Positions 52,578 through 61,125 of a stretch of DNA of 64,000 bases are shown here, piece after piece. The position numbers and the translations under genes were made by a program. This stretch comes from UBA1234 sp964400015 (lineage in GTDB: Bacteria; Bacillota; Clostridia; TANB77; UBA1234): the NCBI GenBank assembly GCA_964400015.1, contig CAYNRR010000003.1, positions 56,087 to 120,086 of the forward strand, in the 5' to 3' direction. Position 1 is the stretch's first letter. Each line of letters begins with the position of its first letter. A model generated the notes under the pieces. That model was given only the letters and a program-made list of their open reading frames with translations. It ran no database searches and was not told the DNA's origin.

Positions 52578-53462
52578 ATGAACAAGAAAAAATACACAGA
52601 GCAAGGAATAGAAATAAGAAGAAAGCTGGCGTTAGCATTATACTTGTTAATGTTTGTTTGGATGTTCATAACGCTATATATGATGTTCACTAAAAGTCCA
52701 GATATTAAACAATTGATGTTTATGTTTATACCATTAGTAGCTTGTTTTGGTCTGGCAACAGCTTTAAAACTTCATATACAACCATATTTATCACAACTTT
52801 TAATCGATAAGGTTTCTAAGCAAGTTGATAAGTTAGAATATTCGGAAAAAGCAGGAATACCTGAAAAATATTTTAAGCAAGCTAATTTTATAAAAAAGTA
52901 TGTAAAGTATAGTTCGTTTGATTTCATCGCAGGAAAGATACACGATAAAGACTTTTTATTTTCAGGTGTTTCAGTAAAAGACAAACTAAAGACAACAACA
53001 AATGGAGAGTTAACAACAATATTTTATGGAACGTTTGGGATAACAGATTTTATAACTGATACACCAACAGAAATTATAATTGCTCCAGATGTCAAAAATA
53101 AATTCTTAAATATGTTACTAGACGATATTAAAAAAGCTACCGATATAGACAATCAAATAGTAAGACTTGAAAATCCTGAGTTTGAAAGATACTTTGAAGT
53201 GTATTCAAAAGATCAAGTTATAGCAAGAAAAGTAATTACATTAACTTTTATGGAAAAAATGGTAGAGTTCAGAAAGTTGATAAACAAAAACGTAACTTTG
53301 ATTTATAAGAATAATAAAATATATTTCTTTATTGAAAATAAACTTATATTGAATACGAGAAAGTTGTTTTTCAAAGGTGTAACTGATGAAGCTGTTGAAG
53401 AATCTAGAAAGTTTTTTGAATTGATTTCTCAAATTGTAAATCGGAATAGCAACAACAACTAA
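52578..53462 (+). CDS. DUF3137 membrane protein with CGG near the 3' end
   Basis: 294 residues in the zero frame. Two N-terminal membrane helices (about 16-35 and 43-62) are followed by a cytosolic DUF3137 domain with IFYGTFGITDF and NPEFERYFEVYSKDQVIARKV. The LemA-DUF3137 pair is common; function unknown. Residue 289 is CGG (53442-53444), the only one in the gene. Read straight the end is NRNSNNN; with the +1 rule seen elsewhere it is NGIATTTK, ending at 53466. The sequence cannot tell which is used. Confidence 0.85.
   Translation: MNKKKYTEQGIEIRRKLALALYLLMFVWMFITLYMMFTKSPDIKQLMFMFIPLVACFGLATALKLHIQPYLSQLLIDKVSKQVDKLEYSEKAGIPEKYFKQANFIKKYVKYSSFDFIAGKIHDKDFLFSGVSVKDKLKTTTNGELTTIFYGTFGITDFITDTPTEIIIAPDVKNKFLNMLLDDIKKATDIDNQIVRLENPEFERYFEVYSKDQVIARKVITLTFMEKMVEFRKLINKNVTLIYKNNKIYFFIENKLILNTRKLFFKGVTDEAVEESRKFFELISQIVNRNSNNN
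53442..53445 (+). other. Possible +1 frameshift site CGGA
   Basis: AAT CGG AAT in the zero frame, or AAT (C) GGA ATA with the shift. Both give a short tail and stop within eight codons, so the protein is little changed. Included because it is the fifth and last in-frame CGG in the native-looking genes. Confidence 0.4.
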
Positions 53463-53475
53463 ATAAGATTAAGTG

Positions 53476-53520
53476 CAATCCACTTATGGACGTGTTTAGG
53501 ACACATCTGTAAGTGGATTG
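53476..53520. terminator. Long hairpin between convergent genes
   Basis: CAATCCACTTA (53476-53486) pairs with TAAGTGGATTG (53510-53520); the inner part has GTGT/ACAC. It ends the DUF3137 gene and overlaps the 3' end of the minus-strand YcgQ-like gene. The T-run is short (TTT), so it may act as a weak terminator or a stability element. Confidence 0.6.
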
Positions 53521-53952
53521 TTTAAGTATGGAGGATAAACCCATATTTGTATTGGAACAGTACAACGCTCAAATGAAGATATCTTAACTATTGGCATTGG
53601 ACCGTGATAATCTCCCACATATATCTTACCGTGTTACATGAATCCATTCATTATTTTGTAATTTCTCTGCTTCAGGAGATTCACATAAAAAGCCTATAAT
53701 TCTTGATTCAGAGTCATTTATTAGCATATCTCGTGCGACCACGAATTGATTTTTATCAAAGTCATTAACTCTAAATACATAACCAACCATTTCTATTTTT
53801 TTATTTTCATATTTATAAGGCGAGTCATGAACTTCTTTAAGTATTTGGCTAAAATTTTCGCTAGTCATTTTTATTGTCCCAGGCTTTACAAAACTTAAGC
53901 ATATTGCTAATGCAATTATTACTAACAATATGATAACATTATAAATTTTCAT
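53496..53952 (-). CDS. YcgQ C-terminal (DUF1980_C-like) anchored protein, +1 frameshift
   Basis: An N-terminal membrane segment (residues 4-22) precedes an OB-like domain of the YcgQ type (YENKKIEMVGYVFRVNDF, NQFVVARDM, IIGFLCESPE). The straight frame stops right after NEWIHVT with CGG TAA (53631-53626). Skipping the C restores GKIYVGDYHGPMPIVKI and IQIWVYPPYLN, the conserved end of the domain, to a stop at 53498-53496; the total is 151 residues. ATG at 53952 follows CGGAGGAAATT. The N-terminal permease half and partner of YcgQ are absent, so this is a free-standing domain. The role of YcgQ is unknown. Confidence 0.85.
53628..53631 (-). other. +1 frameshift site CGGT in the YcgQ-like gene
   Basis: On the minus strand GTA ACA CGG TAA; the shift reads ACA (C) GGT AAG, giving the conserved Val-Thr-Gly-Lys. 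Here the codon before is Thr, so a leucine codon is not required. Confidence 0.8.
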
Positions 53953-54000
53953 AATTTCCTCCGAATAACTAAAAATCTCTTTATAAATTCTTATGAAGGT

Positions 54001-54027
54001 TTAACCAAAATATTACAATTTGGTTAA
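54001..54027. promoter_or_regulatory. Inverted repeat in a divergent gap
   Basis: TTAACCAAA (54001-54009) and TTTGGTTAA (54019-54027) lie between the minus-strand YcgQ-like gene and the SLH gene; GTTTAC (54044-54049) and GTAAAC (54067-54072) form a second pair. They could be operator sites. The rest of the 170-bp gap shows no clear promoter. Confidence 0.4.
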
Positions 54028-54125
54028 AATAATGTTTTAGTTTGTTTACAAAACATCATAATTATGGTAAACATCAAAAGCCGATGCTAAAATGAATTAA
54101 AGTAACATAATATGGTGGTGGTTTT

Positions 54126-54722
54126 ATGAAGAAAAAATTTATTTGTTTCTTTTTAGCAGTTTCATTAGTGATTCGATCTTCAGTTTTTGCTGTATCTTAT
54201 AAGGATATAAAACAATCTTATTGGGCGTACAAGTACATAACAACGCTTACTAATAACAAGGTTATAAACGGATATGAAGATGGAAGCTTTAGACCTGAAA
54301 ATACAATTACGAATGCAGAATTTATTAAACTAGTTGTAATGGCTGCACTTCCAGAATGGATTGATATAAATGATGCAGAAAGCAATTTTAATCATTGGGC
54401 ATCAAGATATATATGGATTGCAGAACGTTATGGGCTTATAAAAACCGGAAGTATAAATTTAGAAAATATAGACAATCCAATTACACGAATTGAAATGGTT
54501 AGAATTATTGTAAAAGCAGATTTGACAATGAAAGGCAATAAATTAGAAACATCAGAAAAAGTTAAATTCAAGGATGTTATTTCTTTAAATAATGACGATT
54601 TATTATTATTAAAACACGCATGCAGTAAAAACTTGATTACAGGTTATAGCGATAACACTTTTAGACCTCATAACAATATGACAAGAGCAGAAGCAGCAAC
54701 TATAATATATCGTTTTAAGTGA
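54126..54722 (+). CDS. S-layer homology (SLH) protein
   Basis: 198 residues. Signal peptide (cleaved after about FAVS), then three SLH domains that fill the rest of the protein: ITNAEFIKLVV, ITRIEMVRIIV and MTRAEAATIIY are the conserved ends. SLH triplets bind pyruvylated or other secondary cell-wall polymers. Without a further domain this is a pure wall-binding module. It is 10 bp before the giant secreted protein, so the two may act together, the SLH protein giving the wall anchor. Confidence 0.9.
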   Translation: MKKKFICFFLAVSLVIRSSVFAVSYKDIKQSYWAYKYITTLTNNKVINGYEDGSFRPENTITNAEFIKLVVMAALPEWIDINDAESNFNHWASRYIWIAERYGLIKTGSINLENIDNPITRIEMVRIIVKADLTMKGNKLETSEKVKFKDVISLNNDDLLLLKHACSKNLITGYSDNTFRPHNNMTRAEAATIIYRFK

Positions 54723-54732
54723 GGTGAAATCT

Positions 54733-57700
54733 ATGGAAAATAAAAAGAGTTGGTTACTAATAATGTTTTTCTCTTTAATATTTATTTTTTCATCTGTGAT
54801 TTACGCGAAACCACCTAGTGGATTAGTATGTACTCATAAAGTCTATGAAACTGATGAAACTTCAAAATATCACTATTATTATTGTGATAAATGTGGAGAA
54901 TGTAACAAGCGAGTTGCACATACTTTTTCTTATTCAAGATATAATGCTAATTACCATAAAGCATATTGTTCATGTGGGTATGTAAAGTATCTTTCACACA
55001 GTTCGTCAGCTTATAAATTAAGTGATGGAGAAACTGTAAAAGGAACAACATATTCAGGAACAGAAACTTTAGATAAATATCATAAAATGGTTTGTAATGT
55101 TTGTGGTGAAGTAACTGGAGTTGCTGAACATACATGGACTGGTGGAAATACATCGGCACATAAATGTAGTGGCTGTGGATATTATCATAGTAAGAAAAAT
55201 GATGCAACAAAAGGAAGACATTATTTTAATATAGAAAAAATACGTAAAGCTGGGAATGTTACATTTTGTGAGGTATGCAATCAATATTTGAAGTTAACGT
55301 ATAGTTCAGATTCTAAATTAACTGAGCTACCTAAAAAAGAAGAGTATACAATGGTCGGAAACCCTAATCCAATGAAAGAAGTAACATTGGATACAGATCA
55401 AAAAATAATATGTAACTTTATGCCGATAAATGAAGACGGAGAAATAATAATGCTGGATGAACAGTATTTAAAAGTACGAGCATATACGAATGGAAATTAT
55501 TATAGTCACTATTCTAAATTGATAGGGAACGAACTATCGAAAATAACAGATAGAGTTCAGTATATAGAAGATTCCGGCACGATAGACTATATAGCAAAAG
55601 AGCTTAGTTCTATGGGAGCATTAGGAGGATATAATGAAGAAAAGAAACAAGAGATTATCAATAATCTAGAGCAAATTATAAAAGACGATGAAACATTGAC
55701 GGCAATGGATTTATATGCAGTAACAGGCGTAGTGTCAAAATTAGGTGACTTTGCAATAAACGCAATAGATAATCCACTTATTGATTGGTTTAGGTTAGAT
55801 TTGGCAATAAAAAATACTTGGCTATCAGGAGGCACATATACACTTCGCCATGATTTTAAAGGAACATTAGAAAGTAGCACAGGAAGAGAATTTACAATAT
55901 ATTTTTCAGAACTACCCGATAACAAATATGAAATTTTAAAATCTCCTTTATTAACAGAAGGAATCTCTTTTGATATATATGGTTATTCATTTGGAGGATT
56001 TGGAAATCTAATGTATTCAACGTTATTCAAAAAAGGTGAAGGCTCATCAGATTCGCCAGCAAATGTATTAGCATATGTTTCGATTGCATACAGAGATACA
56101 AATGGAAACGTAATATATACTAAAGGTGGAAATTTAGCTACCCCACGTGATACGGTTATAAGTAGAGTTGTGTATTCGGGTACTTCGGCACATAGTGTCA
56201 CACAAACAATAACTGCTGAAATGAATTGGACGCAACTTTCAGGATATAGATATAAAGGATATTTATTGAAATATGGCAATAGTTCTGCAGGTCTTTACAG
56301 TGTATATAATAAACCATCAGAAATGAAAGTTACAACGAATGCGTCAATCCCAGTAACATCAGCATTTAACTATAACCAAATGGGAGTTAGTTTAGTATTT
56401 TATTTTGAACCAGTAAATATAATTTCAGTAAATCATAAAGTTGAAAATGAACTTATAAAAACAGAAAAAAATCTAGGCAAAATTTCAATTCCTACATCAA
56501 CCATATATGACACAAGCGAAGAAAATTATGCACCAAAGCAATTTGCATCATTAAATAAAAACTTTTGGCCAGGTTACATATTAACAGGATATACCATATA
56601 TGGAGGAAGTGTTTCAAAAGCTAATATAATAGCCAAGAAAACATTTGATGTAAATACAACAACAAAAATAAATTCAAAAGATGATGCAAAAAGATATGTA
56701 GATATAATAACGGCGATCACATCGGAAAAAGATATAGGAACACAAGTTTTAAAACCAGAAAAAATTGGATATGGCGAAGATAAAATATTGGTATTTGAAT
56801 ACCTATATCCAGAAGTTGAAATAAACAACGTGAATTATCAAACAGGTTCAATCTTAAAAGATATAAATAATAATCAATTAAAATATAAAATAAAATTGAT
56901 TGGTGATAATATGCTAATAAAATCGCTAGATACAACACCTTTAACAAATGGCGAATATAAAAAATTAGATATTACACTTTCTAATGAAACAAAGAAATCA
57001 TTTCAATATGATGCATCAAATTATTCACTTGTACAAGCTTGGATTTATACAAAAGATTTGAACAAAGGTACAAAAACTTTATACAAAGTAATAGCAGGAA
57101 ATGAAAACTTCGTGCCATCAAAAATTGATGAAAGTAAAATACAAATTGCCACAGATTTTTCAAGTTTTGCTAATTATTACATACTCGACACAGAAGAACT
57201 ATTAACCGTAATTGATACAGTGTGGGCAGATTTATATATCGAATTTAGATATTATGAAGGTGCAAATCAAGTAAATGTATCATATGTAGATGAAGAGGGA
57301 AATGTATTGATGCCACCAGAGGTATACAAAATCTTAGATGAAGTTAATGGCAAGAAAACAACGACAATTCCTAAAATTGATATAGATGGATATGAGCTAA
57401 AAAAATATGTGTTAGACGACAATGAATATACAAGCATATCTACTTTAGAAAATGTAAAAATAGTTGATAATGGAAAAGATAGGGAACTTGTATTTATATA
57501 TAGAAAAGATAAGAATGACGAAATATATGAGGAAGAAGAAAATCCATATGCAGTAATAAAATCTAATGATAGAGAAAATGAAGAATATGATGTAAATATT
57601 GCGATGCCAACAGATGAAGACTTATATGCAAATGTAGTGACTGATAGTTACATACTTGAAAATGTATTGTCGATAATGAATGAGCAACAAAAGGTTAATG

Positions 57701-60189
57701 TAAGATTGAAGAAAAAATATTACAAAACAAGTGACGATAATAACTATGAAATTACATCTGAAATAGATACGGCAATCTCTACTACAACTTTAGAATATAT
57801 ATTAGATTATCAGTACTTAGGTGGTGGTAATTCAAGACTATTCGTTCTAGACACAGCAATAATGGAAAATGAAACTGTAATGGATAAAAAACATTATGAC
57901 GAAAATGGGAAAGTATTGATGGAAGCAAATTATAATTCTAATAGTCCGTTCTTAGCATATATACAAGGAGGAAAATTGTATATAAATAATTCAGAAGAAT
58001 GTACATTAGTAAAAGAAGAAGATGGAATATATTATTTAGAAATACTACTTAGTGGTGTAGATTACGAAAAACCTAATATGGAACAAATAACACAAAACTA
58101 TAAAGGCGACCATACAGTTATTGATCAAATAATAAAAAAGAACGCAACAGTAAATGGAGACTTTTTAAGTGTATATTCAGAAAATAAAGAAACTATATAC
58201 CTAAATGGAATAGAAATATATATGTCTGCAGATAGATTGGCAACAGCATTAGAATTATCACAAGCAGGATATTATTACATAGAATCGCAAGCTCCATTAA
58301 CGAATAAAAATGTTTTATTTAATGAAAGAAAAGTATATACATATTCTCAAAGTCAAAACGATATATATCCAACCACCAAGCTAACAGTGAATTATATCCT
58401 ATCTGAATTTATTGAAGATAGAATAATAAAAAATATGGAATTAGAGAAAGTATCAGAATCAACATTGAAAAACTTAGCTAAATCAAGCATAGACAATGTA
58501 GTATCGATGTATAAAAATATTACAAGTGATTGTAAACGCACAAAGAATTACACACCATCAGACATATCAATGAACGATATAAGTATATATACGCCAATAG
58601 TAAATTATACAGAGTTAATACCATTAAACAATTCAGGTGACAATGATAACCAGCTAATAGATGAAACAAAGAAAAATGTATTAACGTTGGATAGTGTATT
58701 CACGGTAAAAATACCACATTCAGGAATGCATGTATACGCTACTTATGAAAACGGAAATGAATATGATGGGTATGGCGATAAAGAATACAATTTTAATGGT
58801 GCAAAATTAAATGATGAAAAAACATTTGCCGACAAAGGATTGAGCAGTAAAGTATTTTCAAAAATGAAACTTATAAAATTTAGTTTTGATACGTACGCAA
58901 TAAAATACGATAAAAATGGAACAATAAAGGACAGTAAACTTATATTAGCCAACACCTGGTTTAATCTTGGCGAGTTAGATAAAAACACCGGAATGAATAT
59001 AGAAAATTATAATTTTATAATTCCTGTTTGGGTACAAGATAATGTAGAGGGAAGCATATCCGTCAGAATTGTAGCTTCAAATATTCCGTCAGAATATGAC
59101 GCCTTTACAACAGATGAAAGTGTTTCATATCTAGCAAAAGATGTATCAAATTTGAAAGATAAATACATATTACAAGAAGATTTTGATGTATTTATTGCAG
59201 GTGTACTATATGACCTAGAAATAAGAGATTCAGATGATATTGGTTGGGTTGGTAAATTGACTCAAGCACTAAAAATCGGAAATACATCTTTAGTAAAAAA
59301 TATGTTCTTACCGATAGGACAATCAAATCAAAACAAATATAGTGGATATAAATATGGACTAAAATTAGGATACAGATTTTATTTCGATTTAAAAACAAAA
59401 GGAATAGCCAATAGCGAAATAGATATAATACCAGAATATTATTATGTATCATCAGATGGAACCTTTGTAACAAAAGATATAGCATTGTTCTATAACACAT
59501 TAGATGAAAAATATGTGAAATTAGATTTTTTAAATGATTTAAATGTAAAAATGATGATGAGTAAAACTCATGGGGATGTAAATAACAAAGACGTATTTAA
59601 CTTTGAACTTATAAAAGGAAAACTTTTGAATGAAACTAAACAATATACGGTTCAAACCATAATAGGAACACTAGCTAAAGGATTAAAACTTACTACATTT
59701 GATAATGTGTTGCCACGAAACAACATATTAGAATCTTCAAAATTGTATGGTTATGGTGCAAACACAACTGAATTTATACAAGAAGCATTGAAATCAGAAA
59801 GTATAGAAACAGAAGAAGATATACGTAAAGCAAATGGCCATTGGTACGCAGAATTTTATTTGCCATCAAGCACAAGTGTGGCAATAGGAAAAGAAACAAT
59901 GAGTAGTGATGTTATAAAAAATCAAAATTTATTACTAAATGATGGGTACATAGTTGTTGTTTTTAAAGAAATAAAAACAAAATCTAATAATGAAGATTAT
60001 CTAGGGTATGCTAAACCTACAGAGCAAAGCAGATATGAAAAGGAGGGAGCTAGCTACCTGCCATATGAGATAAATCTGCCGAACGGAAATGTTGCACAAA
60101 TATCTGAACTTGAAGAGGGAGTAGCGATGGCAATATATGAAGTTGGAATCCGAGCAAACGATGATTATGAAACAGAAGGAACGCATTAG
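54733..60189 (+). CDS. Giant secreted protein with CxxC/His repeats and MucBP-like domains
   Basis: 1818 residues. Signal peptide ending near VIYA (residue 25). Residues 30-190 hold at least five Cys pairs (CDKCGEC, CSCG, CNVCG, CSGCG, CEVC) spaced with HTF- or HTW-like histidines, a repeat like those in clostridial surface proteins. Two MucBP-like segments follow near residues 566 (SVNHKVENELIKTE) and 846 (VNVSYVDEEGNVLMPP). The rest is beta-rich and unique; it resembles DUF5704-type exported proteins. No sortase motif, SLH or membrane end is seen, so attachment may depend on the SLH protein encoded just upstream. GTG at 54724 is inside GAGGTG; ATG at 54733 is the start. It contains no CGG codon. 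Confidence 0.75.
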   Translation: MENKKSWLLIMFFSLIFIFSSVIYAKPPSGLVCTHKVYETDETSKYHYYYCDKCGECNKRVAHTFSYSRYNANYHKAYCSCGYVKYLSHSSSAYKLSDGETVKGTTYSGTETLDKYHKMVCNVCGEVTGVAEHTWTGGNTSAHKCSGCGYYHSKKNDATKGRHYFNIEKIRKAGNVTFCEVCNQYLKLTYSSDSKLTELPKKEEYTMVGNPNPMKEVTLDTDQKIICNFMPINEDGEIIMLDEQYLKVRAYTNGNYYSHYSKLIGNELSKITDRVQYIEDSGTIDYIAKELSSMGALGGYNEEKKQEIINNLEQIIKDDETLTAMDLYAVTGVVSKLGDFAINAIDNPLIDWFRLDLAIKNTWLSGGTYTLRHDFKGTLESSTGREFTIYFSELPDNKYEILKSPLLTEGISFDIYGYSFGGFGNLMYSTLFKKGEGSSDSPANVLAYVSIAYRDTNGNVIYTKGGNLATPRDTVISRVVYSGTSAHSVTQTITAEMNWTQLSGYRYKGYLLKYGNSSAGLYSVYNKPSEMKVTTNASIPVTSAFNYNQMGVSLVFYFEPVNIISVNHKVENELIKTEKNLGKISIPTSTIYDTSEENYAPKQFASLNKNFWPGYILTGYTIYGGSVSKANIIAKKTFDVNTTTKINSKDDAKRYVDIITAITSEKDIGTQVLKPEKIGYGEDKILVFEYLYPEVEINNVNYQTGSILKDINNNQLKYKIKLIGDNMLIKSLDTTPLTNGEYKKLDITLSNETKKSFQYDASNYSLVQAWIYTKDLNKGTKTLYKVIAGNENFVPSKIDESKIQIATDFSSFANYYILDTEELLTVIDTVWADLYIEFRYYEGANQVNVSYVDEEGNVLMPPEVYKILDEVNGKKTTTIPKIDIDGYELKKYVLDDNEYTSISTLENVKIVDNGKDRELVFIYRKDKNDEIYEEEENPYAVIKSNDRENEEYDVNIAMPTDEDLYANVVTDSYILENVLSIMNEQQKVNVRLKKKYYKTSDDNNYEITSEIDTAISTTTLEYILDYQYLGGGNSRLFVLDTAIMENETVMDKKHYDENGKVLMEANYNSNSPFLAYIQGGKLYINNSEECTLVKEEDGIYYLEILLSGVDYEKPNMEQITQNYKGDHTVIDQIIKKNATVNGDFLSVYSENKETIYLNGIEIYMSADRLATALELSQAGYYYIESQAPLTNKNVLFNERKVYTYSQSQNDIYPTTKLTVNYILSEFIEDRIIKNMELEKVSESTLKNLAKSSIDNVVSMYKNITSDCKRTKNYTPSDISMNDISIYTPIVNYTELIPLNNSGDNDNQLIDETKKNVLTLDSVFTVKIPHSGMHVYATYENGNEYDGYGDKEYNFNGAKLNDEKTFADKGLSSKVFSKMKLIKFSFDTYAIKYDKNGTIKDSKLILANTWFNLGELDKNTGMNIENYNFIIPVWVQDNVEGSISVRIVASNIPSEYDAFTTDESVSYLAKDVSNLKDKYILQEDFDVFIAGVLYDLEIRDSDDIGWVGKLTQALKIGNTSLVKNMFLPIGQSNQNKYSGYKYGLKLGYRFYFDLKTKGIANSEIDIIPEYYYVSSDGTFVTKDIALFYNTLDEKYVKLDFLNDLNVKMMMSKTHGDVNNKDVFNFELIKGKLLNETKQYTVQTIIGTLAKGLKLTTFDNVLPRNNILESSKLYGYGANTTEFIQEALKSESIETEEDIRKANGHWYAEFYLPSSTSVAIGKETMSSDVIKNQNLLLNDGYIVVVFKEIKTKSNNEDYLGYAKPTEQSRYEKEGASYLPYEINLPNGNVAQISELEEGVAMAIYEVGIRANDDYETEGTH

Positions 60190-60203
60190 ATTTACTTAAT
60201 AGA

Positions 60204-60232
60204 TTGACAAAAAATGCTTTTGGTAGTAAAAT
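60204..60232 (+). promoter_or_regulatory. Consensus SigA promoter of the second HD gene
   Basis: TTGACA, 17 bp, TAAAAT. It resembles the promoter of the first HD gene (TTGACA-17-TATATT). Confidence 0.75.
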
Positions 60233-60252
60233 GGCACCATTCAAAGGAAGTT

Positions 60253-60303
60253 ATGAAGATAGACTACATATGTAGAAAATCAAAAAGAGTTGTAGCAATT
60301 TGA
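60253..60303 (+). CDS. Possible 16-residue leader peptide
   Basis: ATG with an AAAGGAAG site five bases upstream opens a 16-residue frame (MKIDYICRKSKRVVAI) between the promoter and the HD gene. It could be an attenuation or coupling peptide, or chance. Confidence 0.3.
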   Translation: MKIDYICRKSKRVVAI

Positions 60304-60327
60304 CGGAACTTGTAAAGGAGGATATTT

Positions 60328-60981
60328 ATGAGTGAACTGGCAACGTGGAAAGATGATGCAAGTCGGACTTACTATTTCCTGAAAGGGTACGCAGCTTCTT
60401 CGCATTGGCCCAATACGCAAAAGGCACTGATTCTCGCAAAACAATTTCATGAAGGTCAGTATCGCAAAGGTGGTGGCGAATACCTCGTCCATCCTCTGAG
60501 AGTATGCAATTATCTTGTAGCATTCAAATTTTCGGATGATGTATTGCTCAGTGCAGCACTTCTTCACGACGCAATCGAAGACGTAGAATGTCTTAGAAAT
60601 TCGCCTGAGAAGTTGGTCTCTGAATATGGACTTTCGCAAGAAGTGGTTGACTTGATTCTCAAGTTGACGAAGTTTAAAAGCACGCCTATTGAAGTCTACT
60701 ATGCCGGTATTCAAAAAGACTGGCGAGCATTGCTCATTAAACTCAGTGATCGGTGCAACAACGTAAGTACGATGGATTGTTTCACTCTCGAAAAGATGAA
60801 GTCATACATCGAAGAAACCAAGAACTATGTGTTGCCACTTTGTGGATATGCTAAATTGCATTACCCTCAGTACAGTGATGAAGTAACAATTATGAAATAC
60901 CAAATCACAGCCCTTTGCTCTGTGGTTGAAGGCTTAATTCCTTCCATGGAAGCACAAAACAAAATTAGTAATAGTGCATAA
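60328..60981 (+). CDS. RelA/SpoT-type HD hydrolase (small alarmone hydrolase-like)
   Basis: 217 residues, only the hydrolase domain: AKQFHEGQYRKGGGEYLVHP, LLHDAIEDVE and IKLSDRCNNVSTM match the four metal-site regions of (p)ppGpp hydrolases of the HD_4 type. It has no synthetase, TGS or ACT domain, so it would only degrade alarmones or related nucleotides. Its composition is much richer in G+C than its neighbours, with many CTC, CTG and CGC codons and two CGG arginine codons (60364, 60751, the second at a conserved Arg). This suggests recent transfer. Confidence 0.83.
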   Translation: MSELATWKDDASRTYYFLKGYAASSHWPNTQKALILAKQFHEGQYRKGGGEYLVHPLRVCNYLVAFKFSDDVLLSAALLHDAIEDVECLRNSPEKLVSEYGLSQEVVDLILKLTKFKSTPIEVYYAGIQKDWRALLIKLSDRCNNVSTMDCFTLEKMKSYIEETKNYVLPLCGYAKLHYPQYSDEVTIMKYQITALCSVVEGLIPSMEAQNKISNSA

Positions 60982-60984
60982 TAT

Positions 60985-61027
60985 AAAAAGTGGTTAAGAA
61001 CAGTAAAATGTTTTTAACCACTTTTAA
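60985..61027 (+). terminator. Intrinsic terminator of the second HD gene
   Basis: AAAAGTGGTTAAGAAC pairs with GTTTTTAACCACTTTT (61010-61025). Confidence 0.85.
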
Positions 61028-61040
61028 ATTTAATGAACTA

Positions 61041-61069
61041 TTGAAAAAAAGCCAATTTGCCGTTATAAT
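61041..61069 (+). promoter_or_regulatory. SigA promoter of the zinc-ribbon gene
   Basis: TTGAAA, 17 bp, TATAAT; a good consensus promoter. Confidence 0.78.
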
Positions 61070-61125
61070 ACACGTGAGTAAAATATATTTGGATGCAAAC
61101 TTACGTAATTGGAGGTGCAACACAA

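Noticed and set aside
1737..53631. Random sequencing or assembly errors at the four frameshifts
   Set aside because: The inserted base is always C, always makes CGG, always precedes a conserved glycine, and is not in a homopolymer. Chance errors would vary. Raw reads would still be the decisive test.
1656..53952. CGG reassigned to another amino acid (for example Gly, Trp or Gln)
   Set aside because: Reassignment keeps the frame; here the frame changes by one base and the stop codon is met at once if it is not changed.
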